Assembly: GCA_037074615.1 (NCBI GenBank)
Contig: CM073522.1
Coordinates: 25,418,962 to 25,482,961, forward strand
Length of the DNA: 64,000 nucleotides
Direction: 5' to 3'
Source of the DNA: Leucaena leucocephala
Taxonomy: Eukaryota; Streptophyta; Magnoliopsida; Fabales; Fabaceae
Position numbers and translations under genes: made by a program. The notes beneath the pieces are model-generated. The model was not told the DNA's origin, made no database searches, and saw nothing but the letters and a program-made list of their open reading frames with translations. Below, in pieces: positions 1-12,316 of this stretch (position 1 is its first letter; every line of letters begins with the position of its first letter).

Positions 1-1320
1 GGGACAACTGCTAGAAAATTATAACCTATAAATATACAGTCCCACCCTTATGTTTATACTTTTAGCAAGTTGTGAAGCGAACCTCTACCAAATTCTCTCC
101 ACAAATCAAATCCGGATCCAAATCTAGAGAGTACTCCAAGAATAGAAATTTAGTTATCAATTATTTCTAAAGTTATTTTTTATTTTGTTTATTTATTGTG
201 TTTCTAAAATTATTATTATTTGATATTATTTATTATTTATATCAATTGTTATTTGATATTATCAGGATGAGTTGTCGACTTGGGAATGAGCCAGTTGATC
301 CTAATACACCCAGCGAAGATCCTGCTTCTAAGGCTGATACTTCCATAGGTGGTACTTATAGGGTAGATATAAGCATTGAGGACTATGATCTTGAGCCTCA
401 TGATAGATGAAGTCCCTCATAATGATAAGATTGATTTGTCTAGGGAGGATGAGAGGAATAAGCATCCCTAGGAGGGGGAGGAGGATTAACGGAATGAGAA
501 TGAAATGAGGATTGTGGTGTGCTCCAAGGCGCCAGATCAGTTTTAAAGGGGAGTTTGAAGTTAACTATTTTATTTATATAAAAAGTTGTTTAACTTTAAT
601 TCATATATTAATTTTCTAATTACATATTGCAGACTCTTAGGGCAATCGACTACGGGAAAGGATCGCTGTATAGCAAGTATGTGCGCCTAGTTGGTAAGCA
701 ATGGACCTTGTTGCCCATTATGTGAACGACAGGAAGAAGATCAAATCACAGAATAAGGATATAGCTTGGGAAATGATCAGGGTAATATATATTTTTTATT
801 TAAAGTACTTAATTATTTGATCAAATCTATATACTAAAAGTAATGAATCTATATAATGAATATTAGATCTATATAATCTATATTGGTATAGATAGATTTA
901 ATATATTAAATCTATATAATCTATATATAGATTTAATATCGATTATATATAATCCATATTAAATTTACATAATCTATATAATGAATATAATTTATTTATT
1001 TATTTAATTATAGGGTAAATTTATATTGGGAGGGGATCTAAAGGTGAATACCCTAAAAAGAGTAGGGGTAGCATGGAAGAACCAGAGGGGTGATTTGTGG
1101 CGTGAGAAGAATGGTGACAAGACGAGGTCCTTGCAGGAGATACTAGCGGATATACCCAATAAAGTCCTGGAGCAAGATTGGTCCAAATTTGTCTACTTGA
1201 GGTTATCGTCTAAGCATCAAGTATATATGATATTAATATTATTGCATTAATTATAAATTTTTTTGATATTTTTTGTCTGATTTGACTTAGTTTGTATACA
1301 TTTTGTTTCAGGCTAGAGAA
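1..1320 (+). mobile_element. Decayed CACTA (En/Spm, Ptta-type) transposase region
   Basis: Several short open segments are separated by AT-rich stretches with plausible GT/AG borders. The segments lie at about 267-410, 633-780 and 1016-1218. The last reads GVAWKNQRGDLWREKNGD and later a DWSKFVYLRLSSKHQ segment, which resembles the plant transposase (Ptta/En/Spm) pattern of a basic W-rich stretch followed by 'W..FV.Y..S.K.Q'. The middle segment ends in a KNKDIAWEMI-like string typical of the preceding exon in that family. The first 60 bases carry a CTGCTAGAAAATT motif like the subterminal repeats at 11-12.5 kb. There is no continuous reading frame, so this is a relic cut by the window edge. 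Family assignment rests on my memory of the motif. Confidence 0.42.
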
Positions 1321-1470
1321 ATATTGACAGCATCAGGTAGTGAAACACTCTCACTTTTACCCCTTAAAGTACACGTTCGGAAGTATATTTGATTAGCGGA
1401 AACTTTACTTCAATCCAAAAATTAAAAATTTGCAAATTGGTCCTCAGGTACTACTCATTGTTCATTTTCC

Positions 1471-1612
1471 AGATCTCTATCTGAGAGCCATCTGTTTCAG
1501 ATCCAACTCTTATCTGAAATGTGATCTGAACTCATTTGAATCTAGCTCTATCTGAGAGCCATATATTTCAGATCCAACTCTTATATGAAGAGTGATCTGA
1601 AAGCAATCTCTT
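1471..1612. repeat. Two-copy tandem repeat, about 71 bp
   Basis: The string CTGAGAGCCAT recurs at 1481 and 1552, each followed by TTTCAGATCCAACTCTTAT and then GTGATCTGAA. Two imperfect units of about 71 bp lie in non-coding repeat DNA. No function is apparent. Confidence 0.7.
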
Positions 1613-1620
1613 TATTGTTG

Positions 1621-3299
1621 TCTGTTGTTCTTTCTGTATACCATTTCTTTTAATAGAGTTATAACACCACCACCCTCTTGGTACTTGCTGTAACCCTAAC
1701 ATAAGAAATGACCCTGAGTACTACATTCACAAGCCTATAGAAATACCTGAGTAATCCCCAGTCATACTGTAACTGACTGTCCCACTCACTGAGACTATCT
1801 ATTATCCTGGGTACATTCCTATTGCTTTATCATTACCGAGTTAAATTATCTAATTGCATGTTGTATGGTATGAGAGAAACATAACTTTCTCATCTTATAT
1901 ACTCTACCTTGCATGTACTACGAAAGGGGAGTATTCATTCATCATAACATACTCTAACATGCATAATGTGCAAGGAGATGCAATCATTTAGGCATACTCT
2001 AACATGTGTGTCATCATATGACAACTGTAAGAAGATGTAACTATTTATCATAACTTATGGCAACATAAGCTATATCATCATCACATAATTTGCTCAACCA
2101 TCCCTCATTCACACTACAATTAAACAACTAACTAAGTAAACTTTAAAGCATTTTTTCCTTTATCACATTATATACCATATCCTGATCATTTATTCAAGAA
2201 CTTGAGATAAATACTCATCTAACTTCGGCTACCAAGTTACTCTCCTGTAAGGGTATAGACTTAGCCTTCACTACTCTATCTGACTCTTGATCATTACTCT
2301 TTCTTAAATAGGGGAGACTCTTTATCTTTTAAACTATAGCTACCTTTCTTTCTCTATACATCATAAACTTTTTAGGTGAGCATATCAATCTCAGTATTTA
2401 TAGAGTAACTTCTGCATCTCTCTACTATCTCTTAACTTCTTCTATCTGTATATCAATCTCAATATGTTCTTGGCCAAACTGCGATTTCTTTTTGGTCTTT
2501 TTCTTGATCTTGATGAACTTGAGTTGCATGGATCTCATTCATCATCTGCTACTATTGCTTCTGCTCTCTGGGATGCTCTACCTTAGGTCTGCTTGGTTAT
2601 TATTTCTTCGTGATGGGGTTCTTCTGTTTCAAGAACATTAGCTCTCTATCTATTAAAAATCATGTCTCTAACCTTAGGCTATGTGCTAGGCTTATTCCTA
2701 GGCAAGTGTTAATCTCACTTCTGATTCTTCTATTCAGGAAAGACTAGCTGAACAAAGCCTTTCATAATATAGATCTACTCCTAATGATCACATGGAGGAT
2801 CTACTTATGAACATCTTCTTAAACTGATCTTTCGTATCTCTGTACCTCATATCATCTACCTTGTCGGCACCTCATGGCTATCCTTATCAACTAGAGGTTG
2901 GCACCTTCAATCTCGTCGTTGCCATAACATCAGATCTCTGTGTACCATAATCGTGACCTGAGTATTGGCTAGTCGCGACTCATGTTCTCTGTGAACTTTC
3001 ATCGTAACCCTCTTTCTCGACTCATCACGACCAGATAGCTCTATATTCTTTCGTAGTGACTAAAGGTCTTTTCCCGTCGCGACCTAAACATATCTTTCTC
3101 TAAACATTCTCTTTCTAAAATTTCTTATCTAAATCCTACTTCAAGTAATGAACCAATCATAAAGAGGGGATCTTCTTGGTTCACTTAAGATCTAGACTTA
3201 AATAATATTAGCTTTCTCACTAAACACCATAACCTTAACATAAAGTTAACTACTTAGGTTTAGGGTCTATGAACTATATTATCTGATGCTAGAAACTTT
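1621..3299 (-). mobile_element. Probable internal/leader part of gypsy element, non-coding
   Basis: This stretch lies downstream (on the minus strand) of the primer-binding site at 3300-3311, so it should be the internal region of the element whose LTR is 3316-5914. The part at 2940-3090 contains several GTCGCGACT-type motifs, as do the leaders at 55.9-56.2 kb. On the minus strand at 2460-2600 there is a short Gln/Glu-rich reading that could be gag debris, but no extended frame survives. The left part (1621-2450) may be another repeat and I cannot place its border. Confidence 0.4.
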
Positions 3300-3311
3300 G
3301 CTCTGATACCA
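3300..3311 (-). other. Primer-binding site, tRNA-iMet type
   Basis: On the minus strand the sequence reads TGGTATCAGAGC, the standard plant retrotransposon PBS complementary to the 3' end of initiator methionine tRNA. It lies four bases beyond the LTR end at 3316, which fixes the LTR orientation. Confidence 0.78.
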
Positions 3312-3315
3312 AAAA

Positions 3316-5914
3316 TGCCACACCTTACTTTCGTACATCTAAAAAAATATTCAGTAGCATTTAGAACCACTTACATGACATTTGAAAGCCATTGGCTAAA
3401 TCTAGAATTTTACTCTTCGCAAGTACTATTCATATAGTATACTAGATTCGGCAACAAATTTCAAAAAGTTATAATTAATTCTAGAAAAATTAAAATGAAG
3501 CGGTTCAAAAAGATACATGAAGCTAACATCTTGAAGTTTAAAGAAAAAATACTTCTCAGGTCAAATGACTAATAAACTGAGTTAACTCTAACGTTAAAAT
3601 TTACTATTCATTTGGTCAAAATTTTTGAAAATAGATTCTGGTCCCTGACTTTGAAAAATTCATTCTCTTGGTATAGACATCAAAATGAAGTATTCTTGGT
3701 GTTAAAATGAAGATTGACATGTTAACTAAATGTCTGTAAAATTTCATACATTTATTCCATCATTTACTATTTTTAGTTACATCATGGACATCATTGTTCA
3801 AACTGGTCATATATATATAACACCATTACATCTAACAATTCATACATTCTTCAAATAATATTTATACTATCAAATCCCTAACTTCTCTTCATGCATCTTC
3901 ATCTTTCTTCATCGTCCATGAACTTGTCAGGATTGGGATTATAGGGAAGGGATGAGATTTCTGGAAAAATATTAGTAGCAAAGAAAAATCATATAATGTA
4001 TGTAACTATATGCTTGATGTTAATATGTGTGCACTTAATAATCATGCTTGCATAATGATACTTACATGCTTCCATTTTGATTCTGATACTTTCAATACTT
4101 GTTTCTCTACTTTATCCCACATAATGTTTTATTTTAAAACTATTGGAAGTATCAAAATCATAAAATTCCAATCACTGTTCATGCATGTGACCAGTAACAG
4201 AGAACTAAAAAATTACAACTTTCAATTCTAATGCTTCTAAGGTTCTAAACCTATACAATCCTACACAAAATCATCATTTAAATTCAATGAAACATTAGAT
4301 TATTGAAATTCCATTTCCTTCTATCCAAAATAGTATAGGCCAAAAGCATTAAGATAATGCAAAGTTAAGAATATCAATTAAATTCAATAACCAACCATCT
4401 AACCTAACTTATCTAAGTGTCATTTACATACTTCTAACTTCATTTAACTCTTCCTTCTTTAACTTTGAATCTTGGACAGAAAGGGTTCCAAGAGAATAAT
4501 TCATTTTCCAACCATTAAAACCTCAGTTTTATCCTTCCAAAACACTTACAAATAAACTAGGAAGAATTACTTATCTTAGGTACTTGCTTGGGTGGCTTTC
4601 CCTTGATCTTATTTTGCGTTCTCTCTTCATTTTGGCATGGTTTTCCCGAGGTTCCTCTAGGTGGAAGAAATTGTGAAGGAGGAAGGGGATATTTATAGTG
4701 AAATTTCAAGGCTCCTTGGACTAATCTACCCCTCATTCAACTAATTATTGCAATACCTTAATCTTGAATCTCAATGGTTATTTAATTCCTTAATTACCAT
4801 TTACTTAATTCTTATATTATTTTAATATAAATTAGCACATGGAATAATGCTTCCTTCATGCTCTTGGTGCCATGTGGTGTATGTGTGGGTCCCATAAGGA
4901 CACCTCATATGTCACCTTGCATTCTTGTGGGATTTTCTTGAATTCTTTACTTTTAAAAATTCATAAAATATCCTAAATATAACTTGTGATCCAAGACAAT
5001 ATCTTGGGATATTTGAGCTTCCATTTTGATGCCATATTGGGCTTGAATTGGATCCAACCCATTATTTGGCACACATACCAATGTATTTCTTTTATTGAGT
5101 ATCCTAAATTACCCTGATTTTTTAAATAAATTTTATAAAATTCTTTTATGGGTCCTGACATTTTAAAAAATTCATTCTACTACAAAATGAACTTTTTACA
5201 AAGTCTCATATTTTTTTTACAATAAAAAATCTTGTTAAAAATTCATACATCTTTTTCAAATCCTTTATCAGTATCCTTTTTCACCTTAAATTTTCTAATT
5301 AATTCTACAAGACTCTTTTTAACTTCTATTAATTTCATAAATTCTTATATTAATTATAATAATTTACTACCAAATTTTATCTAATTCTGAGGTCCATAAG
5401 ATACTGTAATAATTTTTAAATTTTGAAAATTAATATCAATTTATCGGGACCTTAAATCAAAATTTCATGTTATGCTAAATCAATCAGAATAATTTTCTCT
5501 ATTTTATAGTAAAATTTAGGACAAAACCATTTTCGGAGAATTTTGGGCCTTTTCTAGCTCAACTTTACATAATTACCATTTTGCCCCTAAACTTTTGAAA
5601 ATTACACTTTATGCCCTCAACTTTTCGTAATTACACTTAATGGCCCATAACTTGTGTCTACTTCCATTTTGCACCATGGAACTTTTAGGATTTTCATTTT
5701 ATCCCTTTCTTTTTTTTAAAATGACCATTATACCCTTTAAACTTTCATTAATCGCAATATAGCCCCTTTGTCCTTACAACTTTATACCTTTTCTCTTTCT
5801 TTAGCTTAAAACTTATCTAATCATTATCTTTTTTTTCTGATTACCATCACAATCCATTCATAATCTCTTTCCTCTATCATTCATATACAGATAGGGAAAA
5901 TTTGGGATGTTACA
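3316..5914 (-). mobile_element. Large Ty3/gypsy LTR (family G1), copy 1
   Basis: On the minus strand the segment starts TGTAACATCCC at 5914 and ends GGTGTGGCA at 3316, directly followed by an iMet PBS. It is about 2.6 kb, typical of the long LTRs of Tekay/Del-like chromoviruses, although I see no pol to confirm the lineage. It aligns over much of its length with 8225-10800 and 52994-55797, which are in the opposite orientation. A CTATAAATA box is conserved at about 4683-4690. Its 5' end abuts a gag relic of another element at 5915, so it appears to have inserted there. The partner LTR is not in the window. Confidence 0.78.
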
Positions 5915-5939
5915 CAATCCTGAATGAAACTATTACACC

Positions 5940-6720
5940 AAATGTTCACTTGGAATTTGGTGATATAGACATCTAGCTAGCAGCTCTTGAAACCTTCTCT
6001 AAAACTCATGAAAAGACTCTTGAGCAAACTATTTTTGCAACAAAGATTTCCTTCCTCATTGTAGCAATCTTGGAAGTAGGGAAGTATCTCTCTAAGAAAG
6101 TATCCCTCAAGTTGTACCATGAGTCCAAGGCATGAGGTGTATGATGTGTCAGCATATAAAACCATTCATTTGCCTTTCCTTCAAGTGTAAAATGGATTAT
6201 TTGTCTCTACACAGAATCTATATCAGCAGCTATAGGTTTCAAAGATAAGCAAACATACTACATAGTATTCAAGTGCTTGAAAGGATCCTCACCTGTCAAT
6301 TCATAAAATTTTGGCAAGTTACTTAACAAATGACCTTTTAACTCAAAATTAACATCCAATGAAAGACAAGTACAAAAATGATCAAAGTTTCCATTAGAAG
6401 AAGTGATTTATCTAATGCTCCTATGTGCCCTTCTATTATTCATGTTGTTCTCTTCATGTTGTTCATTTTGATTCAAATTCTGATTGAGTATGAGCTTCAC
6501 CCTCATTAACATGCTCTATGACAAAATGATTATCTAAGATATTGCCAAATACAAAATCAATCTCAGCTGCAATAGATTCACTAGAAGGACTAAGGTTAAC
6601 AACAAATGCAACACTAGCTTGATTTAACATTTTAGCTTTCTTAATTTGCCTAATTGTTCTATTTATTTCTTTGTCTAAAGAAAAGAATTCAAAGCTTCTA
6701 GTCATGCAAATCACACTCAA
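5940..6720 (-). pseudogene. Gag relic of a Ty3/gypsy element (retrotrans_gag)
   Basis: Read on the minus strand, 6720-6463 is an 85-codon piece with MTRSFEFFSLDKEINRTI near its start, plausible as the Gag N-terminus. Further down, LPKFYELTGEDPFKHLN (around 6320-6260), then a segment with YNLRDTFLERYFP, and ESFHEF..RFQELLARC (about 6010-5960) follow the order of plant gypsy Gag domains (PF03732-like). In-frame stops interrupt it, so it is a pseudogene. It is cut at 5915 by the G1 LTR. It belongs with the PBS at 7428-7445 and the LTR that starts at 7449. Confidence 0.7.
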
Positions 6721-6879
6721 AAATTATGCAGGATATTAAATACATTAAAATTGCAACAATTTTAGAAATCGAGATCAAATAATCACAATTCAAAACACTC
6801 AAGGCGCTACACAAAATGACTTTAGTCTCGACTTACAATCATAGAATAGAGAGCAGAAATCACAACAAAAATGAACTTC

Positions 6880-7330
6880 AAGTTACGACCGTTAGTCAGA
6901 GAGAGTAAAATTTTTTAATCAGGATTTTTGGTCACGACCAAATGTAACTTTGGTTGGACTAAAAATCACAGAGAGCAAATACTTGAAATTAAAAGTTGTT
7001 GGTTGCGACCAAATGTTACTCCAGTCGCGACTAAAAATCATAGAGAGTAAATCTGAATTAAGAATTGATTTTTGATCGTGACTAAGTGTCAATTTGGTTA
7101 CGACTAAACTTCACTGTGAAGATGACTTGATGGAAACAAAAATTTGGTTGTGACCAAAAAGTACTTTGGTCACGACTAAAAATTATAGAGAGCAAATATC
7201 ATAGAAACACTAATTTTAGGTTGCGACCAAATGTGTATCTAGTTGAGACAGATAATCATATAGACTCTCCAGTGATCATTTTTTTGCAGTATAGTCGTGA
7301 CTAAACAAGAAGTTAGTAGCGACTCAAAGA
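6880..7330. repeat. Degenerate array of palindromic GTCGCGAC motifs
   Basis: About ten copies of a palindromic octamer related to GTCGCGAC occur every 25-60 bases, often followed by TAAAAATCATAGAGAG. Forms seen include GTCACGAC, GTTGCGAC, GTCGTGAC, GTTACGAC and GTTGTGAC. The array sits in the leader between the PBS at 7428-7445 and the gag relic, on the minus strand. Comparable arrays occur at 2940-3090 and 55890-56165. Confidence 0.75.
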
Positions 7331-7427
7331 CACAAAACACTAAACTCGCAGAAAATCTAAAACACCTATATAATTTTTATGTTTTTGAGGCCCAACAAAT
7401 TACTTAGGAAACCTTAACAAGCAAGGC

Positions 7428-7445
7428 TCCCCGGCAATGGCGCCA
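7428..7445 (-). other. Primer-binding site, TGGCGCC type
   Basis: The minus strand reads TGGCGCCATTGCCGGGGA, the PBS seen in plant Athila/Tat/Ogre-like gypsy elements. It follows the LTR end (…GTTATCA at 7449) after a three-base spacer. The near-identical form TGGCGCCGTTGCCGGGGA occurs at 61121-61138 in another element. Confidence 0.8.
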
Positions 7446-7448
7446 TTT

Positions 7449-8005
7449 TGATAACCGTCATTTTAATTATCAAAAGAAACTAAGCTAACCAATAGCAAAT
7501 GGAGTCTAGCATTGGTCATTCTTCACAAGGAGCCTAAATGGATGCTAAAATTTCTAACTAATTCAATGAGTCACAAATTAACAAATTAATTAGATGAATT
7601 GTGAGATAAAATATTTGAATAACTTTTGAATATAAACCCTATGCTATTGTTTATTATTTTAGGTGTTAATGATAATGATATGAATTAATGATAAGTGTGT
7701 TCCTTTGGATATTACCTTACCTTCCTTGTCCAAAGAATATGAAGAGTTAATTTGTTGAATTAGAATGTGTTAGCTAACAACTCACCAGCTAAATCTCTAT
7801 CAAAGCTACAACTTGTAAACATTGAATAGAGAAATCTAAATCATTCAACTCAAGAGGTAGAAGAAGATGAATTAAATAGGTATTACTATATTCTGCTATA
7901 GAATTGCTCTAATTAACCATAACCATGTCCAACTAGTTTAAGGATGAAGATCAATTAAAGCTCAATTATGTAGAAATAAGAAATCCAACTCGGTTCCTTA
8001 ATCAT
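7449..8005 (-). mobile_element. 5' LTR portion of gypsy element A (family G2)
   Basis: From 7449 the sequence matches 61664-62215 closely along about 550 bases, including ATTTTAATTATCAAAAGAAACTAAG-like opening and a shared GAGTCACAAATTAACAAATTAA stretch (each with scattered substitutions). With the adjacent PBS this is the downstream part of a minus-strand 5' LTR. Similarity to the second copy stops near 8005; the sequence 8006-8224 is unassigned and holds an 8-bp inverted repeat GTGACGCC/GGCGTCAC at 8030-8060. Confidence 0.6.
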
Positions 8006-8224
8006 TTATGAGATGTTATGCTAGCAGTGGTGACGCCAACATGCATTTTGGAGGCGTCACTTACTATGAAAAGCTTATTAACATCATTGAGTTAAGTTAC
8101 CAGGTTTTCACCGTAACTATGTTCAAGTACTCTTGGGCAAAAACGAAAACTTCACAGGACTAACTATAGACCACTTGGCCATTACCTTTGTCAATCTCTC
8201 TAAACTCATTCATATTAGGAATCT

Positions 8225-10800
8225 TGTCATATCCTAATTTCCCCTATCTGCATAAGATTAATAGTGGAAAGAGGTTAGGAAAGGATCGTGATGATGACCG
8301 GAAAAAAGATAACGATTCGAGAAGATTTAAGTTAGAAAAGAAAGGGAAAATATGGAAATAACAAAGGGAATTTTGAAGTATTAGGTACCAAATTGGAATT
8401 TCAAAAGGAGTAGTAAGAGACTAAAATGGAATTTAGTAAATTTAGGGATTAAAGTGTATTTTGTCAAGTTCAGGGGTAAAATTGTAAATTATAAGGAAAT
8501 TTAGCCAGAAATGGCCTAAAACTTCTCAGAAGCATTTCAGTCCCAAATTTTACCAATAAATAGGTAACAATATTTAGGTTACCTATATTTTTTAGAATTT
8601 TGATTTGAGGTCCTGAAAAATTGATATTAATTTTTAAAGTTTAAAAATTATTACAAGACCTTCTATACCTTAGAATTAGATAAAATTTTACAGAAAAATT
8701 TTTATGTTAAATATAAGAATTTATGAAACTGACATAACTAAAAAATGAGTTCTGTAGAATTTATGATAGAATTTAAGGTAAAATAGGCACCCGATAAAAG
8801 CTTTAAGAGAAATTCCTTAGGAATTTAGCAATCAAAGTAGTTGGACTTGATCAGAAACCCAATATGGCATCCCAATAGGCTTAATAATGTGCTCAAATAG
8901 TTATGGGGGCCATTGTTCAAAAAAAGGGATATCCTAAGAAATACAAAATGACAAAAATGACCCTATGTTATAAAAAGGAATAAAGAATAAATGGAGGATA
9001 TTTTGGTCATCTAGATAAGGTCAAAAGGTCAAAGGGGGTTACAAGAATATTTAACCAGAGTAAACAAAATATTCTGATAAAGTGTAAAATGATAATAATG
9101 CCCTAGGGTTAATATAATGTAAAATTGTGAACTAAGGGCATTTTGGTCATTTTTAAGTAATTAAATTTATACCCAGTTTAACAATTTCAATGATATGAAA
9201 AATCTAGACACTAGATTTAATGATAGAATACATATTTTGGAATATTACAAAAATTAGAGTTGTAAAATAGTATGATTTTTGTGAAATCTGACCTGGTTGG
9301 TACCGGATTGTACTAGAATTTTTCCAGTCAAGTTTTTGCCCTAAATTGTGGCAAACAAGGCCCTAATTGATTTCATGGATGATGTCTAAAGTGGCTTGGT
9401 GGGCAAAAAGAATTTAAGAGCAAATATGGACCCTTGGATTAAATAGTACACAAACTAATCTTAGCCCTTTATTTACCTAGCCTCTTACTTATAAATACCC
9501 CATCCCTCTCTTCATTTCACACCACACACAAGGGAACCATGGGGAGGTGCTTCCAAAATAAAATTCAAACAAGAAGAAGAGGCAATCTAAGGGGTAAATA
9601 AGCAAGGATTCAAGGTAATATTTCTCCCTAAGGGTTTAAGCTTGTAGTTAGGAAGATTAATTAGTTATTAGATTTAATGGTTAGAAATTATTTTATATCG
9701 TCCCTAAGGCTGCTGGACATGATGAACAATAGAAGGGGAAATGGAAAATAAAGCTAGAAATATGAAATTGAAGCTTAAACAAGTAAGAGTCAAGTGTTTG
9801 AGCTAGGAAATCATGTAATTTTGGAATTGTAATTGTGGAACCCTTTCTATCACTGTTGATGCACCTGGAAAGCAATATAATTTCATGATTTTGATGTATC
9901 CAATGAATTTAAAATAAAAAATTATTTGAAATAAAGTAGAGAAATAAGTATTGGAAGCATTGTAATCAAAATGAGAACTTTTAGAATTTAAGAGGGTGTT
10001 ATACGGTTCTGGATAGAGTGCATAGGAGGAGTTTGATTTTTATAATTCCAAGATCATATTTGGATTCCTTGGACAAAATTATGTAGGGTTGGTCTAAGGA
10101 AATAATTATTGCAAAGCTAAACCACTAACTCCAATAATTAAGTTAAGAGTTAGGGATTTTAAGGAATTTGATGAACAATGTTCATGTAATGGCTCTAATT
10201 AGTTGTATACACAATGTAATTGTGTTTTGGGCTATGAGATGTCAAACAGAATGAGTTAAAGAGGTTGAGCAAGCAACCAATGTTTGGTTGCAGACAAAGG
10301 GAACAAAGAGAAAATGATAAAGTTTTAAGGTAGTGAACTTACTTCTTTATGTGCTTGATGTGGTATGCTTATGTATTGACATGTATATGATGATTGAATG
10401 ATGTTGTGACATGATAAATGATGTTGAACATGTTATGTATAACATGCTTTCTATGGCCATGCATTTTTATAAAAAGCATAAAGTATGATAGCATGTCACC
10501 AATTAAAGAGAGTTTAATGAAATTACATATCATACATTAGCATCCATCTTACATATTTAAATGGTAATATTTTCTACTAAGATTCCCCATAATCTCACCG
10601 TCCCCTAACTAACCAATTTAGGTCAAGCATGGATGGAATGTATACATGATGGAAGAGGAAAAGTGGAGAAATGTATGCTTTAGCATGCATTGTATAATTT
10701 GTCAAATATGTTCATGTTATATAATATACAATTATATGTAACAAAAAATATATGAAATAATTATGGCATGACCCTATGATATATGTGAATGTATGGAAAA
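8225..10800 (+). mobile_element. Large Ty3/gypsy LTR (family G1), copy 2
   Basis: It begins TGTCATATCCTAATTTCCCC and then follows the reverse complement of 5914-3900 in order: a 'GGGGTAAAATTGTAAATTA' segment, AAATTGATATTAATTTTTAAA at about 8617, a TATA segment CTTATAAATACC at 9489-9500, and a conserved GT-containing leader junction after it. The orientation is opposite to copy 1. The 3' end is not clear: no GGTGTGGCA or PBS follows, so it is probably truncated around 10.8 kb. Confidence 0.62.
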
Positions 10801-12316
10801 CCAAGTTGATGAATTATGTGTGTTGGATTAATTTATGAAAATTAAAAGAAGATGGAATGATAAAAGCGTAGGTCCTGGAGCAATTATAATGTGACTCCAG
10901 TTTGACCTAGTAAATGAATGAATTAATCCATGAATTTTGAAGAACTATTTTCTCAAGGAGACGATAGTTTAGCCATTGTCAGGTATATGTATTTTATTAA
11001 ATTATTTGCTACTAAATTTTTTCTTAAATATATTTAATTATAATCCTAACAATAATTTTTTAATTTCTCCTTTCAGGTAGGATGATGATACATAATAACA
11101 TATTCAATAATCTCTATCACTCATGTAATCATTTGTTTTTCATACATAAATTCAATATATACAAATAAATCAAAATTGTTTCAATATAAATCGCTAGAAA
11201 TTGTCCGAGCAATAAAACCGCTACAAAATGCACAAAACTGCTAGAACTTCCTAGACCTCTATAAATACCACCTCACCTCCTTGTTCATTCATTCCCATAT
11301 TTCTTTTCTTCCCTCTTCTCTTCTTCATATCTTTCCTTAAAATTCCATCTTCTCTTATTCTCCTTTTTCCTATTTCTTTGCATGGTAAACGTGTTATTTA
11401 TTTTGTAGATCTTAATTTATTTTATTTATCTTCATTTATAATTTACTAACATACTTATATTTTTTTCTTTCAAATTTTCTTTATTTATCTCACGCAATCC
11501 AACCACTTCTTCAACTTAAGAATTGAAGTTTAACACTACAAACTATCTCATCTCCTATTCTTGCATCTCTAACTCAATTATTTTATTAAATTAAATTAAA
11601 TTCATATGATATAATCATAATTTAATTACTTATTATTTATCACAATATATGTTAATATAAGATGTAATACATTGCTAATTACACATATCAACATATTCAT
11701 ATCATATAATATATTTAATGGTCTATTAAATAATCATATCATATTTTATAATAATAATAAGTTAGATTTTTACTTTTTTCACCTGGAATGAACTTTCTAG
11801 CAATTTTGTAACTGCTAATAAATAACAAGCTTGCAAAAAAATTTAGTTAAATTCAAATTTTGGACCTTAAACCCCGAAAATGCCATCTTGAAAATATTGT
11901 TTTCGCCAATGAACAAATAAATATTTGTCAAATTTAAATATTTTCTAGCTATTGTGAACTACTACTAATGTCATCCAATTGACTTTCTCCTACCATATTT
12001 TTTTTTCTAGTGTTTTCTTGAACCGCTAGAAAAGTTCTAGCATTTTGATCATAGTGTCTAGCGATTCTCCCGAATCACTATAAACTATTTCCGATTGTCT
12101 AAATTTCTAGCAGTTTACTCAACTATTAGAAATTTCTATTCTAGCGATTCTAACTGTTAGAAAAAATATAAAATAATCGCTACAAAAAAATATATTTTTT
12201 GTAGTGATAAAGCGTCATAACTTTTCACTTTCTCTAGCAGTTAGTACCACAAAACTGATACAAAATAACAACAAATTTGGCGCTAAGTTGGGGCCATGTG
12301 GCCCCCAACTTGATCA
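10801..12316. mobile_element. Non-autonomous CACTA-like sequence with CTGCTAGAAA subterminal motifs
   Basis: Short repeats related to ACCGCTACAAAAT and TCTAGCGGTT are scattered at 11200-11260, 11790-11820, 12020-12190 and 12240-12540, as in CACTA subterminal regions. CACTA-type ends are visible as TTTTTTGTAGTGATA at about 12196-12210 and, inside the duplicated unit, TTCTTTTGTAGTGTC ending near 12559. I cannot find the matching left terminus, so element borders are unknown. No coding frame is present. Confidence 0.42.
12286..12310. repeat. 25-bp near-perfect palindrome at duplication edge
   Basis: The sequence is an inverted repeat AGTTGGGGCC / GGCCCCCAACT around a short centre, with one extra C in the right arm. 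It ends seven bases before the left limit of the tandem duplication at 12317. Confidence 0.75.

Noticed and set aside
8030..8060. Perfect 8-bp inverted repeat GTGACGCC/GGCGTCAC as a regulatory hairpin
   Set aside because: Single occurrence in unassigned repeat DNA; no gene nearby and no second copy to support function.
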